Below, in pieces: positions 9,958-18,300 of a stretch of DNA of 64,000 nucleotides. The stretch is from JBBIPA01 sp963775935 (lineage in GTDB: Bacteria > Chloroflexota > Dehalococcoidia > GIF9 > UBA5629), in NCBI GenBank assembly GCA_963775935.1, contig CAVZKR010000002.1, forward strand, positions 496,001-560,000, written 5' to 3'. Position 1 is the first letter of the stretch, and each line of letters starts with the position of its first letter. Under the pieces are notes generated by a model. The model was not told the DNA's origin, made no database searches, and saw only the letters and a list, made by a program, of their open reading frames with translations. The translations under genes and the position numbers were made by a program.

Positions 9958-12939
9958 ATGGAAAGAGTGATTTCACGTATTCTTATGGTCACACTAATAT
10001 TAATTCTACCGATTGGCGTCGTTCTGACCACACCGCCGATTGTCCTGGCCCAGACTTTATCGTTGAGTCCCTCCAGTGGACCACCAAATGCCGTAATAAC
10101 TACTACCGGAAGTAGTTTTTTACCAAGCACTCCTGGTTGGGTTTGGTATGATAGCAATCGTGATAGTGTGAGAGACCCCGGGGAACCCCAAGTATCTGTG
10201 ACTACCACCGCTGCGGGTGCTCTCCCCGCTGGAGTTGTCCTGACGGTGCCGGGTGTGGTGCCAGGTATCTATCCAGTGCGGGCTGATATACCTGTAGGCG
10301 GAGCCGTTGATGCTTCGGCAAACTTCACAGTATCCACTCCGAGTCTATCGTTGAGTCCGACTAACGGAATAGCAGGCACGATACTACTAATTACTGGCAG
10401 TAGTTTCACTTTAAATAGTGCGGGGCTGATCTGGTTTGATAGCAATGGCAACAATGTATTGGATGCAGGGGAACCTCAGGTGGCTGTGACCACCACTGCA
10501 GCCGGGGCCATCCCTGCTGGAACCATCCTCACGGTGCCGATTGTGGCATCAGCTACTTACCAAGTTCGAGCTGATATACCTACTGGTGGGTCTGTTGAGG
10601 CTACGGCAAGCTTTACTGTACTACCAATTCCAAGTATGACGCTGAGCCCCACTTCCGGAGCACCAGGTACAATGATAACCATTACTGGCACTAACTTTGC
10701 ACTAAATACCGCTGGTGTCGTTGGTTTTGACAGCAATGGTAATAATGCCATAGACCTGGGTGAACCTCAGGTGCCATTAACTACCACTGCCGCTGGTGCT
10801 ATCCCTGCTGGAATTATCCTTACCGTGCCGAGTGAGGCACCTGGCATCTACCGGCTGTTGGCCGACATACCAACAGGTGGATCTATTGAGGCTTCGGCAA
10901 CCTTCACTGTACCAATTTCAAGTATATCGTTGAGTCCCGCCTCCGGAGTACCGGGTACAGTAATAACCATTACCGGCAGTGGCTTTGCACTAAATACCGC
11001 TGGTGTCATTGGTTTTGATAGTAATGGTAATAATGCCATAGACCCGGGCGAGCCTCAAGTGCCACTGACTACCACTGCAGTCGGTGCTCTCCCTGCTGGA
11101 ATTATCCTTACCGTGCCGAGTGCGGTACCGGGCATCTACCGGCTGTTGGCCGACATACCAACAGGTGGATCTATTGAGGCTTCGGCAAACTTCACTGTAG
11201 CCATTTCAAGTATCACGCTTACTCCAAGTTCCGGAGCACCGGCAACAGTAATATCCATTACTGGCACTAACTTTGCACCAAATACTGCCGGGAAAGTCGG
11301 TTTTGACAGCAATGGTAATAATGCCATAGACCTGGGTGAGCCTCAGGTGCCAGTGACTACCACTGCCGCCGGTGCTCTCCCTGACGGAGTTATCCTGACC
11401 ATACCAGGTGTGTCACCAGGCACCTTCAGGGTGCTCGCTGATATACCTACAGGTGGATCTATTGAGGCTACGGCAAGCTTTACTGTATCGATTTCAAGTA
11501 TATCGTTGAGTCCCACCTCCGGAGTACCGGGTACAGTAATAACCGTTACCGGCAGTGGCTTTGCACTAAATACCGCTGGTGTCGTTGGTTTTGATAGCAA
11601 TGGCAACAATGTATTGGATGCAGGGGAACCTCAGGTGCCATTGACTACCACTGCCGCCGGTGCTCTCCCTGCTGGAATTATCCTTACCGTGCCGAGTGCG
11701 GCACCGGGCATCTACCAACTGCTGGCTGATATACCTGCGAGTGGAGGTGTTGAGGCCTCAGCGAGCTTCACTGTGCCCACAGTAAGTATGTCATTGAGCT
11801 CCACTTCCGGAGCGCCAGGTACAGTAATAACTGTTAGCGGAAGTGGCTTCATGCCGAATACTGCTGGTTGGGTCTGGTTTGATAGTAACGGTGATAGTGT
11901 GAGGAATGCTGGCGAACCGCAAGTGCCAGCAACGACCACGGCTGCTGGTGCCATCCCTTCCGGAGGCGCCCTGACCATACCAGCAATCGCCGCCGGGGGC
12001 TACCAGGTGCTCGCTGATATACCTAGTGGTGGAACGAGTGAAGCTTCGGCGAGTTTCACTGTGGTCGTGCGAGCCATAGCCTTGAGTCCCGCCTCTGGGG
12101 CATCAGGTACAATAATAACCATTACTGGTAGCGGCTTCACGCTGAACACTGCTGGTTGGGTCTGGTTTGATAGTAACGGTGATAGTGTGAGGAATGCTGG
12201 TGAACCTCAAGTGCCAGTAACGACTACGGCTGCTGGTGCCATCCCTTCCGGAGTTGCCCTGAGCGTACCAGTAACCGCCGCCGGGGGCTACCAGGTGCTC
12301 GCTGATATACCTAGTGGTGGAACGAGTGAAGCTTCGGCAAGCTTCACCTTAGTCGTGCGAGCCATAGCCTTGAGTCCTGCCTCCGGGGTCCCAGGTACAG
12401 TAATAACCATTACTGGTAGCGGCTTCACCTCAGATACCCTGGGCTGGGTGTGGTTCGATAGCAATAGTAATGGTGCGAGAGATGCTGGTGAGCCTCAGGT
12501 ATCAATGACTACTACTACAGCCGGTTTCATTCCCGCAGGGGTGACTCTGATTGTACCAGCCGCTGCCCCGCAGGTCTATAAGGTTCTTGGTGATATACCT
12601 ACAGGCGGAACCGTTGAAGCTTCGGCAAGCTTCGCGGTGACTCCACCTCCGTCGCCAGGACTTTTGCTCGGCAGTGTTAGAGGCGAAATCATATTGGCAC
12701 CGGGTATCATTGTAGAGGTGTTGGCGCCAGGTGCGCTACCGTTTATGGGTACCATGGGCATTCAGAGCACTGGACTTAGGTACGACGTTGATATTTGGAC
12801 GACAACGGCGTGGAGCACCGTCGTAGAAGCAGGTGTGCGCAATGCTTCCTACTCGGTCTCAGGCTTTGGACTAAGGATAAACAACGATACCACGGAAAGC
12901 ATGACGGTGACTTACGTCATCGTCTATCTGAGGCAGTGA
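9958..12939 (+). CDS. Giant secreted protein of nine 96-residue repeats
   Basis: The start chosen is ATG 9958, preceded by a GGGGGAA-type ribosome site; the in-frame ATG at 9913 would put 15 unneeded residues before the signal peptide (hydrophobic core about 8-30, ending VLAQ). Nine tandem units follow, each about 96 residues, with fixed landmarks: SPxSGxPGTxITITGSGF, a DSNGNNxxDxGEPQV loop, TTTAAGAxPAG, ADIPTGGxxEAxASFTV. The DxNxxxxxDxGE loop resembles a calcium-binding loop, so calcium-stiffened rods are plausible (inference). A unique C-terminal domain of about 95 residues lacks a membrane anchor or sorting signal. The gene sits in the surface-protein region and was probably expanded by unequal recombination. 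Confidence 0.85.
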   Translation: MERVISRILMVTLILILPIGVVLTTPPIVLAQTLSLSPSSGPPNAVITTTGSSFLPSTPGWVWYDSNRDSVRDPGEPQVSVTTTAAGALPAGVVLTVPGVVPGIYPVRADIPVGGAVDASANFTVSTPSLSLSPTNGIAGTILLITGSSFTLNSAGLIWFDSNGNNVLDAGEPQVAVTTTAAGAIPAGTILTVPIVASATYQVRADIPTGGSVEATASFTVLPIPSMTLSPTSGAPGTMITITGTNFALNTAGVVGFDSNGNNAIDLGEPQVPLTTTAAGAIPAGIILTVPSEAPGIYRLLADIPTGGSIEASATFTVPISSISLSPASGVPGTVITITGSGFALNTAGVIGFDSNGNNAIDPGEPQVPLTTTAVGALPAGIILTVPSAVPGIYRLLADIPTGGSIEASANFTVAISSITLTPSSGAPATVISITGTNFAPNTAGKVGFDSNGNNAIDLGEPQVPVTTTAAGALPDGVILTIPGVSPGTFRVLADIPTGGSIEATASFTVSISSISLSPTSGVPGTVITVTGSGFALNTAGVVGFDSNGNNVLDAGEPQVPLTTTAAGALPAGIILTVPSAAPGIYQLLADIPASGGVEASASFTVPTVSMSLSSTSGAPGTVITVSGSGFMPNTAGWVWFDSNGDSVRNAGEPQVPATTTAAGAIPSGGALTIPAIAAGGYQVLADIPSGGTSEASASFTVVVRAIALSPASGASGTIITITGSGFTLNTAGWVWFDSNGDSVRNAGEPQVPVTTTAAGAIPSGVALSVPVTAAGGYQVLADIPSGGTSEASASFTLVVRAIALSPASGVPGTVITITGSGFTSDTLGWVWFDSNSNGARDAGEPQVSMTTTTAGFIPAGVTLIVPAAAPQVYKVLGDIPTGGTVEASASFAVTPPPSPGLLLGSVRGEIILAPGIIVEVLAPGALPFMGTMGIQSTGLRYDVDIWTTTAWSTVVEAGVRNASYSVSGFGLRINNDTTESMTVTYVIVYLRQ
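10057..12649 (+). repeat. Nine tandem 288-bp repeats within the surface protein gene
   Basis: Nine consecutive units of 288 bp (one is 291 bp), strongly conserved at the DNA level. Units 3-6 and units 7-8 are closest to each other, with long identical runs, which suggests recent duplication within the array. The array is a likely site of copy-number variation and of assembly collapse. Confidence 0.85.
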
Positions 12940-13043
12940 AAACAGTGCGATGTTGGTCCTGCGGTGCAAACAACGCCAGGACTTGATACCAGTGTAAGAG
13001 GTGGCGCATTCTGATTTTCTAGGAGCTAATGAAGAGGTAGAAA

Positions 13044-14045
13044 GTGGTTAAAAGAAGCAAGCCACTATCATTGCTATTAATAATGGTGGCGGTTATGGTG
13101 TTGTGTACTACGCTAGCGTCATCGAGAGATGCAAAGGCAGCCACCGATACCATTGTAAATGGCGGTTTCGAAGCTGGAGACTTGTCTGGATGGACCATCG
13201 GTGGCTTGGGTGGTTCTATTGAGGCTCTCAGTGCTGGTGACTTTGCGCCTGAGATAACAGTTCCCGAAGGTAGCTGGTTTGCCTTATTGTCTACTGGTCC
13301 AGGCGAGATAAACTTGGCTCTTGGTCCCGACTTGGACGGCAATGGGTTCCCCGACAATGATAGTGCTATTTTGAGACAGGCCTTTACTCTATTGCCTCAC
13401 CAGGTGCCAGCTACTCTAAGCTTTCACTGGAATTTCCTAAGCGCTGAGACGGGCGGGAACGACGATTTTTTCATGGTGAGTTTGAATGGCAGCAGAATTC
13501 TCACCGGCAGTGTGCCTGGAGCTTCCACTTTCGTGTCATCCTTTCCTGATGTTCCGTCTCTGGACCAGATTAGCTACAGCGTGACGACCTATGGGCTAAC
13601 CGATGGCGACGTCTTCGAGGGGGGAAGCTGTGTCTTTCAGGACTTCTCATATGTGATTACTAGCGCTGGTAGCTATACCCTGGAGTTTGCCGTTATCGAC
13701 CAGGTAGACCGTTTTTTTGACTCTGGCTTGCTGATTGATGCCGTCCAGCTCACACTGCCGCCTCTGCCCGAATCGCAGCCAACACCATCTCAAACGACAA
13801 CATTTACACCATCACCTGCACCTGCGCCACCACCATCACCGACACCAACACCGACGCCAACGCTAACACCAACACTTATACCTACACCATCACCAACACC
13901 ACTAACATCGCCCCCTACCCCACCACCAACATCACAAACACCAGTTAACTGGTGGCTAAACGGAGGAATTATCGCCGCCGTCTTAGTCATCTGCATGCTA
14001 GTCTGGGTCGTGATAGCCCGCCGCAACAGCCGAAAAGATTACTAG
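13044..14045 (+). CDS. Secreted carbohydrate-binding-like protein, Pro/Thr stalk, membrane anchor
   Basis: 333 residues, starting at GTG after a GAGGTAG site. A signal peptide (about 1-34) is followed by a beta-sandwich-type domain beginning NGGFEAGDLSGWTIGG, the usual opening of CBM4/9- and DUF642-like modules, with DLDGNGFPDND as a possible metal loop. A Pro/Thr stalk (PTPTPTPTLTPT) at about 245-300 leads to one membrane helix (about 303-325) and a basic tail RRNSRKDY. The architecture is that of a ligand-binding head held off the cell surface. It follows the giant repeat protein by about 100 bp in the same direction. Confidence 0.82.
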   Translation: MVKRSKPLSLLLIMVAVMVLCTTLASSRDAKAATDTIVNGGFEAGDLSGWTIGGLGGSIEALSAGDFAPEITVPEGSWFALLSTGPGEINLALGPDLDGNGFPDNDSAILRQAFTLLPHQVPATLSFHWNFLSAETGGNDDFFMVSLNGSRILTGSVPGASTFVSSFPDVPSLDQISYSVTTYGLTDGDVFEGGSCVFQDFSYVITSAGSYTLEFAVIDQVDRFFDSGLLIDAVQLTLPPLPESQPTPSQTTTFTPSPAPAPPPSPTPTPTPTLTPTLIPTPSPTPLTSPPTPPPTSQTPVNWWLNGGIIAAVLVICMLVWVVIARRNSRKDY

Positions 14046-14387
14046 GGAAGATGGATTTCGCTGCATACCAGGCCACGCTCTAGCCTTCGATAATCAAGCA
14101 GCCCGACTAGCTTGGTTTACACCTTTCAGGAGACCACGTGAAGGTCATAGAGAACACTTCTCCTTGGGACAATTTGCTTTGTCGAGCTTGGTGAGTTCTC
14201 GGTATCGTTGAGCTTAAGATAAGTAATCTCCTTTTTGCTTTATTAGGGATATCTTTTCTTGAACATTCACTCATTTTATGACTTGAAACCGACAGAATAT
14301 ACCAATATAATCATTCATAAAGACAAATTAAATGTTTATTGAAGATTAACTCTTCCAACTTATCTTGTCATGGAGACTTAATAATAA
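14046..14387. other. Intergenic region without visible genes
   Basis: 342 bp between the surface-protein block and the next gene. The right half is AT-rich and probably holds the promoter for 14388. No coding frame, repeat or convincing terminator is seen. Confidence 0.4.
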
Positions 14388-15026
14388 ATGGAAATATTCC
14401 GATGGGTTCTTTCCTCTGTTGTCGCTTTTCTCTCAGGTTTTTTTCTAGTCCAATATTTCACAGCCCATCCTCTCAAAATGAGCCAGGTACTTCTAATGAC
14501 TTTGCTATCCATAATGGTTGCAGTACTCATCGCTCTGAGTTGGCTTAGAGGATGGGACTATCTTGTCGCTCTGCCTTTATTTCTAATCTTATTTATTTGC
14601 AGCTATTGGCTTAAGACCATAATGTTTCTTAGGGCCAAAGATATTCGGATAAGTCCCCCAATTACCCGTCTTGCTAGAGACCGTGGTAAAGGACATACGG
14701 CAATAATATATTCTGCTTACGGAGAGCCTGAAACATATGATCCAATTGGGTGGATAAACCAGTTCAGTGAACTTGATTACCAGGGGGTCCGTTTTATTCC
14801 CCGTTTGGTACGGCCGATATTTGCCTACCAACTACGTAAAATTTATTTGCGTATTGGCCGGTCCAATAACGTATTCATATATAGCCAGATAATTAGGGCT
14901 CTACAGAAAGAATATCGAAAAGCAGGAAACAATTCGATACGCTTCTACCTATCCTTTATGGATGCCTCGCCTACTCCTCAAGCAGCTGCGATTCAAGTAG
15001 GTAAATCTCGCTCGCTCGCTCGCTAA
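14388..15026 (+). CDS. Membrane protein with truncated ferrochelatase-like domain
   Basis: 212 residues. The first 85 residues contain three hydrophobic segments. From about residue 100 the sequence (HTAIIYSAYGEPETYDPIGW, then FMDASPTPQAAAIQ) looks like the N-terminal half of a ferrochelatase-type fold. The frame stops abruptly after VGKSRSLAR, exactly at a CTCG-CTCG-CTCG-CTCG tandem at about 15007-15024, and no continuation is seen in other frames. It therefore looks like a 3'-truncated gene rather than an intact enzyme. A membrane anchor fused to a chelatase-like domain is unusual in itself. Confidence 0.45.
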   Translation: MEIFRWVLSSVVAFLSGFFLVQYFTAHPLKMSQVLLMTLLSIMVAVLIALSWLRGWDYLVALPLFLILFICSYWLKTIMFLRAKDIRISPPITRLARDRGKGHTAIIYSAYGEPETYDPIGWINQFSELDYQGVRFIPRLVRPIFAYQLRKIYLRIGRSNNVFIYSQIIRALQKEYRKAGNNSIRFYLSFMDASPTPQAAAIQVGKSRSLAR

Positions 15027-15076
15027 GGAGGGGAATATAGCTTGATGAAGGGTTAGCGATATAAGGAGAATAAATT

Positions 15077-15691
15077 ATGAGTGACTGGAAAATAAAAGGT
15101 AAACCGGCACTGGTCATATTACATATGCAGGAGGGGATTGTAGGCTCACTAAGCAGTTTCAATACACCTGGAACTACACCAGACCTTTTATCTCGCCAGC
15201 AAGCATTGCTCAAAGCCTTCCGCGATAGGAATCTGTTAGTAGTATATATAAATGTTTTACAATCCTCAAAAAATCCTGCTGGATCACTTCCGGAGTACGG
15301 GCGCATGTTTAAGAGGATGGGATTGTACCAGGAAAATCCCAAAAAACTGGAGGTGATCCCTGAATTGGCTCCTCTGCCTGGAGAACCAGTATTGTTAAAT
15401 TGGCTCATGGGCGCCTTCACCAATTCCGGCTTGGATCAAGTACTGAAGTCACATGGTATTGAAACTGTGGTTATGTTTGGTGGTGCACTTCATATTGCGG
15501 TATATAATGCCACTTTGCAGGCAGTGGACCTGTGGTATTCGGTAGTTATTCCGGAGGATGCTTGTATTCCGACTAAAGCGTCGACAAGAACTCCGGAAGA
15601 GGTCAAAGTTCGAGAGGTAGTACTAGATGTGATGTTTCCCAACATTGCGTTGGTCACTACCACAGAAGACGTTATTGCACACCTTGGATAG
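15077..15691 (+). CDS. Isochorismatase-like protein lacking the catalytic triad
   Basis: A 204-residue alpha/beta protein of the cysteine-hydrolase (isochorismatase-like) family. Active members use Asp, Lys and Cys. Here the Asp of the opening strand is His (ALVILHMQEG), the Lys position before SAF-like residues reads LLNWLMGAF, and the usual T-x-x-C-V nucleophile motif reads GALHIAVYNAT, with Ala where Cys should be. The rest of the fold, including VVIPEDAC, is kept. It is therefore more likely a binding or structural homologue than a hydrolase. It has a good ribosome site (AAGGAGAA). Confidence 0.75.
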   Translation: MSDWKIKGKPALVILHMQEGIVGSLSSFNTPGTTPDLLSRQQALLKAFRDRNLLVVYINVLQSSKNPAGSLPEYGRMFKRMGLYQENPKKLEVIPELAPLPGEPVLLNWLMGAFTNSGLDQVLKSHGIETVVMFGGALHIAVYNATLQAVDLWYSVVIPEDACIPTKASTRTPEEVKVREVVLDVMFPNIALVTTTEDVIAHLG

Positions 15692-16028
15692 TAGCGAAAT
15701 AAAAAAATATATTCGTATGCTCTATGATGATGCCACGTTTATCACTGTAATATGTGCGATTACAGTTCGAAGATTTCGACAGAGTCTGTGTACCTTACGA
15801 TAAAAGAGAAAATAGATTTGCTCAGTGGTTAATTATTTATTAGATAGATACGGGCTTTGCTTGGGAGACCAGGTAGGAGAAACACAAGAACGAGGTACAC
15901 AAGGTATTTCCGGCGTAATGACTATTAGCAAGAAGGAACTGCCTACCTATTTCACTAGTTCCGTTCCTTTCACACTATTAGTAGCATATATACCAGAGTA
16001 ACACGCTTGCAACAAAAAAGGAGGGAAC
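15692..16028. other. Intergenic region with two inverted repeats
   Basis: 337 bp without a credible gene. CTGTAAT and ATTACAG (15745-15751 and 15759-15765) form a 7-bp hairpin or dyad. A second inverted pair, AAGGAACT with AGTTCC, lies at about 15930-15966. Either could be a terminator or an operator; neither has a convincing T-run. Confidence 0.35.
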
Positions 16029-16832
16029 ATGGTAAAAAGAGGAGCAAATATAAAAATTTTAATGTCAGAACCGATACCAGATAAGCCATCAGGGCCACCA
16101 TCCTACCGGCCAATAGCACAGAAAATTGCGGACATAGTAGGCAGGCCAGGAACAACCGTAGACTATGTTGGTTTGAGGAAAGGTTATCCCCATCTGGGTA
16201 CTTTTGAAATCTCTTACAACACCCTCTGGATGGCGCAGAGGGCTTATGAAGCTGAAAAAAAGGGATACGATGCCTTTATTATTGGGGCTATAGCTGACAT
16301 AGGTTATAAAGAATGTCGTGCTATAACAAAAATCCCGGTGGTAGCGCCCGCAGAATCTGCATCGCTCTTGGCCTGCACTCTGGGCAGCAAGTTTTCCATC
16401 ATCCTTATAGACTGGCGTATGAAGCGTACGATGGAGAATCTCGTGAAGGGTTATGGACTGAAAGACAGGCTAGCAAGTTTGAGGTGTCTGCCTGGATTAA
16501 CATTGCAGAAAGACCATGAAATGGTGGAGGGTAGTCCGCAGGAGCAAAAACAACTTGCAGATATAATTTCTATGGAAATGGCTAAAGCTGTCAATGATGA
16601 CGGTGCTGAAGCAGTGTATATATCGGATGTTCCCACTGGTCTGATACTGACTACGCAAGGGATTACTCAGGTGGAAGGTGCCCCGGTGGTCGATCCGTAT
16701 ACTGCCGCCTTGAAGATGGCGGAGATGCTTGTGGATCTGCAGAGAGCACAGGGTGTAGGAGTATGTAAGAGGGCACTGAGACCCCCACCTATGCCAGGCT
16801 GGGAGAAACAGATACCATTTCCAACCGATTAA
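16029..16832 (+). CDS. Asp/Glu/hydantoin racemase-family protein without the two cysteines
   Basis: A 267-residue protein with the fold signature of the Asp/Glu racemase superfamily (YDAFIIGAIADIGY, IPVVAPAESASLLACTLGSKF, EAVYISDVPTG). The two catalytic cysteines of racemases fall in segments that read IIGAIAD and VYISDVP here, so both are absent. Related non-racemase members include maleate isomerase and decarboxylase types, which keep at least one cysteine. Function is unknown; a ligand-binding or altered-mechanism role is possible. It begins after a strong AAGGAGGG ribosome site. Its neighbour at 15077 is another enzyme-family member lacking catalytic residues. Confidence 0.7.
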   Translation: MVKRGANIKILMSEPIPDKPSGPPSYRPIAQKIADIVGRPGTTVDYVGLRKGYPHLGTFEISYNTLWMAQRAYEAEKKGYDAFIIGAIADIGYKECRAITKIPVVAPAESASLLACTLGSKFSIILIDWRMKRTMENLVKGYGLKDRLASLRCLPGLTLQKDHEMVEGSPQEQKQLADIISMEMAKAVNDDGAEAVYISDVPTGLILTTQGITQVEGAPVVDPYTAALKMAEMLVDLQRAQGVGVCKRALRPPPMPGWEKQIPFPTD

Positions 16833-17038
16833 AGTAATCAAATGAGCCTGTGTAAGATAATTTAAAGAAAAGATAGAAATCGAAAGGATACAGAGACTTA
16901 TTACAATTTTTGCACAATAGTCAGTATGACTCGTGCTGATGAATTTCAACAATAGTGCCCACATCCCCCCAAGAAGGAAGGAGGAAAATGTGGCCATAAA
17001 GAGTTTTGCAAGTATTTTTAGTAGGTAAGCTGATTTTA

Positions 17039-17152
17039 ATGGATAAAGTCATGGAAACCTATATGGTCGGGCAAGGTAAGAAGGTAGAAATTCCCTTTTT
17101 AGTCTATTTACTGAGGGGTGATGAAGGGAATATTCTAACGGCGAGTTCTTGA
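17039..17152 (+). pseudogene. Metallo-beta-lactamase-fold N-terminal fragment
   Basis: A 37-codon frame contains VGQGKKVEIPFLVYLLRGDE then GNILT, which resembles the opening strands of lactonase-type metallo-beta-lactamase proteins (patterns like KVEIPV..YLI....GNVL.DTG). It stops before the DTG and HxHxDH motifs, and no metal-binding motif follows. It is probably debris left of the island-like region beginning at 17315. Confidence 0.35.
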
Positions 17153-17314
17153 ATGTGCTTCCTACCTTCTTTACTTATCATCGTAGACATAGGTTAGTAC
17201 ATACGACTACTGACGTGAAAAAATTAAGACTATTGTTTAGATTGGAAACAGACAAAAATTATGATTAAAATGAAACCTAATATCTATGAGAGCTTTTGCA
17301 CGAGCTTGTATCTG

Positions 17315-17433
17315 TGGACGGGGAGGCCGTTTTCTCTTGATACCCTGGTCTCCCCGTCCAAGATTTTAGATACAAAAAACCTTAGCCAATCATGACTAAG
17401 GTCAATTTTGAAGCTTGGTGGAGGTGGGGGAGG
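17315..17433 (-). repeat. 120-bp direct repeat, left copy
   Basis: A 119-bp sequence repeated almost exactly at 22878-22997 in the same orientation. Read on the minus strand it contains a stretch ending in CGCCTCCACCA-like bases (here CACCTCCACCA), a hairpin terminator (CCTTAG...CTAAGG followed by six T), and a long inverted pair GGACGGGGAG...CTCCCCGTCC. The two copies bracket about 5.4 kb of genes. The copies differ by a few substitutions and one base in an A-run. Confidence 0.85.
17374..17401 (-). terminator. Rho-independent terminator in left repeat
   Basis: Minus strand: CCTTAG, a 10-base loop, CTAAGG, then TTTTTT. It is identical in layout to the hairpin in the right repeat. Confidence 0.6.
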
Positions 17434-17479
17434 CCCGGGCTCCATCGTACCAAAATATTATTGCTTTGCTTAAGAGAAG

Positions 17480-17559
17480 AAGAGCACTCGGGGTGGTTTT
17501 TCTCAATAAAGAATAAATCTATTGAGTTCGGATCCCCTTTGGTGAATTAATGTGCTCTT
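17480..17559. other. Nested inverted repeats (80-bp hairpin)
   Basis: Three nested pairs are centred on one point: AAGAGCAC/GTGCTCTT (17480-17487 and 17552-17559), GGGG/CCCC (17490-17493 and 17533-17536) and CTCAATA/TATTGAG (17502-17508 and 17520-17526). A five-T run follows on the plus strand. It may be a terminator, a structured RNA or an insertion-element end. Confidence 0.45.
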
Positions 17560-17573
17560 TTTGTGACTAAAAT

Positions 17574-17613
17574 GTGTCCAAGTGTTGGATTATTTTATCC
17601 CATTTGTGGACAC
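17574..17613. terminator. Hairpin after the 17635 gene
   Basis: GTGTCCA and TGGACAC with inner pairing TGGAT/ATCCC form a 40-bp hairpin 21 bp past the stop codon of the minus-strand gene ending at 17635. There is no clear T-run, so the call as terminator is tentative. Confidence 0.35.
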
Positions 17614-17634
17614 ACGTGAGTATAGAGGGCTCAT

Positions 17635-18270
17635 TTATTGCTTCCGAAGTGGAGTTAGAGTATATGTGCAGCTATTACCCCTTCGCTTAGGTTCCATCTT
17701 AATTTTGAACTGCTCAGCTGCCCAAACAGGATAAGTCCGCCCGCACGCGACAAGGCAAAAGTCCTCAGTTTCTGGGAAATCAAGTATCTTGCAATGCGGT
17801 ATGTCCAGCACTGCCCTGTCCTTAGTTAACTCAGGCACGGAAAAGGGGCTTAACCACTGCAGCTGGTACGCCATCTTACCCGCTGTCATGGTAAAGGCTA
17901 ATCCTGGCGAGAATGCTCTTACGAGGCCAAGGAGAAACAGGGCTGGGTTTGCGTTCTTCCGCTTCAAAGCCTCGACATTGGGACGCTCGAACTTCTTAAT
18001 GCCTTCTTCGCCCATTTTCTCGCGGATGACCTTGTACACGCTTCTCCCTGACTGGATCCAGTTGCCGTAGGCTATCTCATACTTATCTTCAAATAAAGCT
18101 CCTTCGGGGATAGGCTTGGTTCCTTCCTGACTCATCCTCTTCAACTCATCTGCTGCCTGGTCGCCAAAGAGTTTCCTTACTAAAGGCTGAATGGAAGTCT
18201 CATGATACTTCAGATTGTCGATAACCATACGGTACTTCTCCTCATATGGCATCTCCTTGACTTTTCCCAT
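17635..18270 (-). CDS. Hypothetical protein, possibly ATC-hydrolase-like
   Basis: A 211-residue soluble protein. The N-terminal half is helical and charged. The C-terminal half (VLDIPHCKILDFPETEDFC, then LVACGRTYPVW and GNSCTYTL) has three spaced cysteines in an arrangement reminiscent of the L-2-amino-thiazoline-4-carboxylate hydrolase family, but this is recognition by pattern only. It is the last gene of the minus-strand block inside the 120-bp repeats and follows the acetyltransferase gene by 30 bp, so the two are probably co-transcribed. Confidence 0.5.
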   Translation of the reverse strand: MGKVKEMPYEEKYRMVIDNLKYHETSIQPLVRKLFGDQAADELKRMSQEGTKPIPEGALFEDKYEIAYGNWIQSGRSVYKVIREKMGEEGIKKFERPNVEALKRKNANPALFLLGLVRAFSPGLAFTMTAGKMAYQLQWLSPFSVPELTKDRAVLDIPHCKILDFPETEDFCLVACGRTYPVWAAEQFKIKMEPKRRGNSCTYTLTPLRKQ

Positions 18271-18300
18271 GATAATTCTTCTTCCTCTCCTTATTTTGAG

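Noticed and set aside
10057..12649. Regular repeats considered as a CRISPR-like array
   Set aside because: The period is 288 bp and the whole length is coding with a conserved protein unit; there are no spacers.
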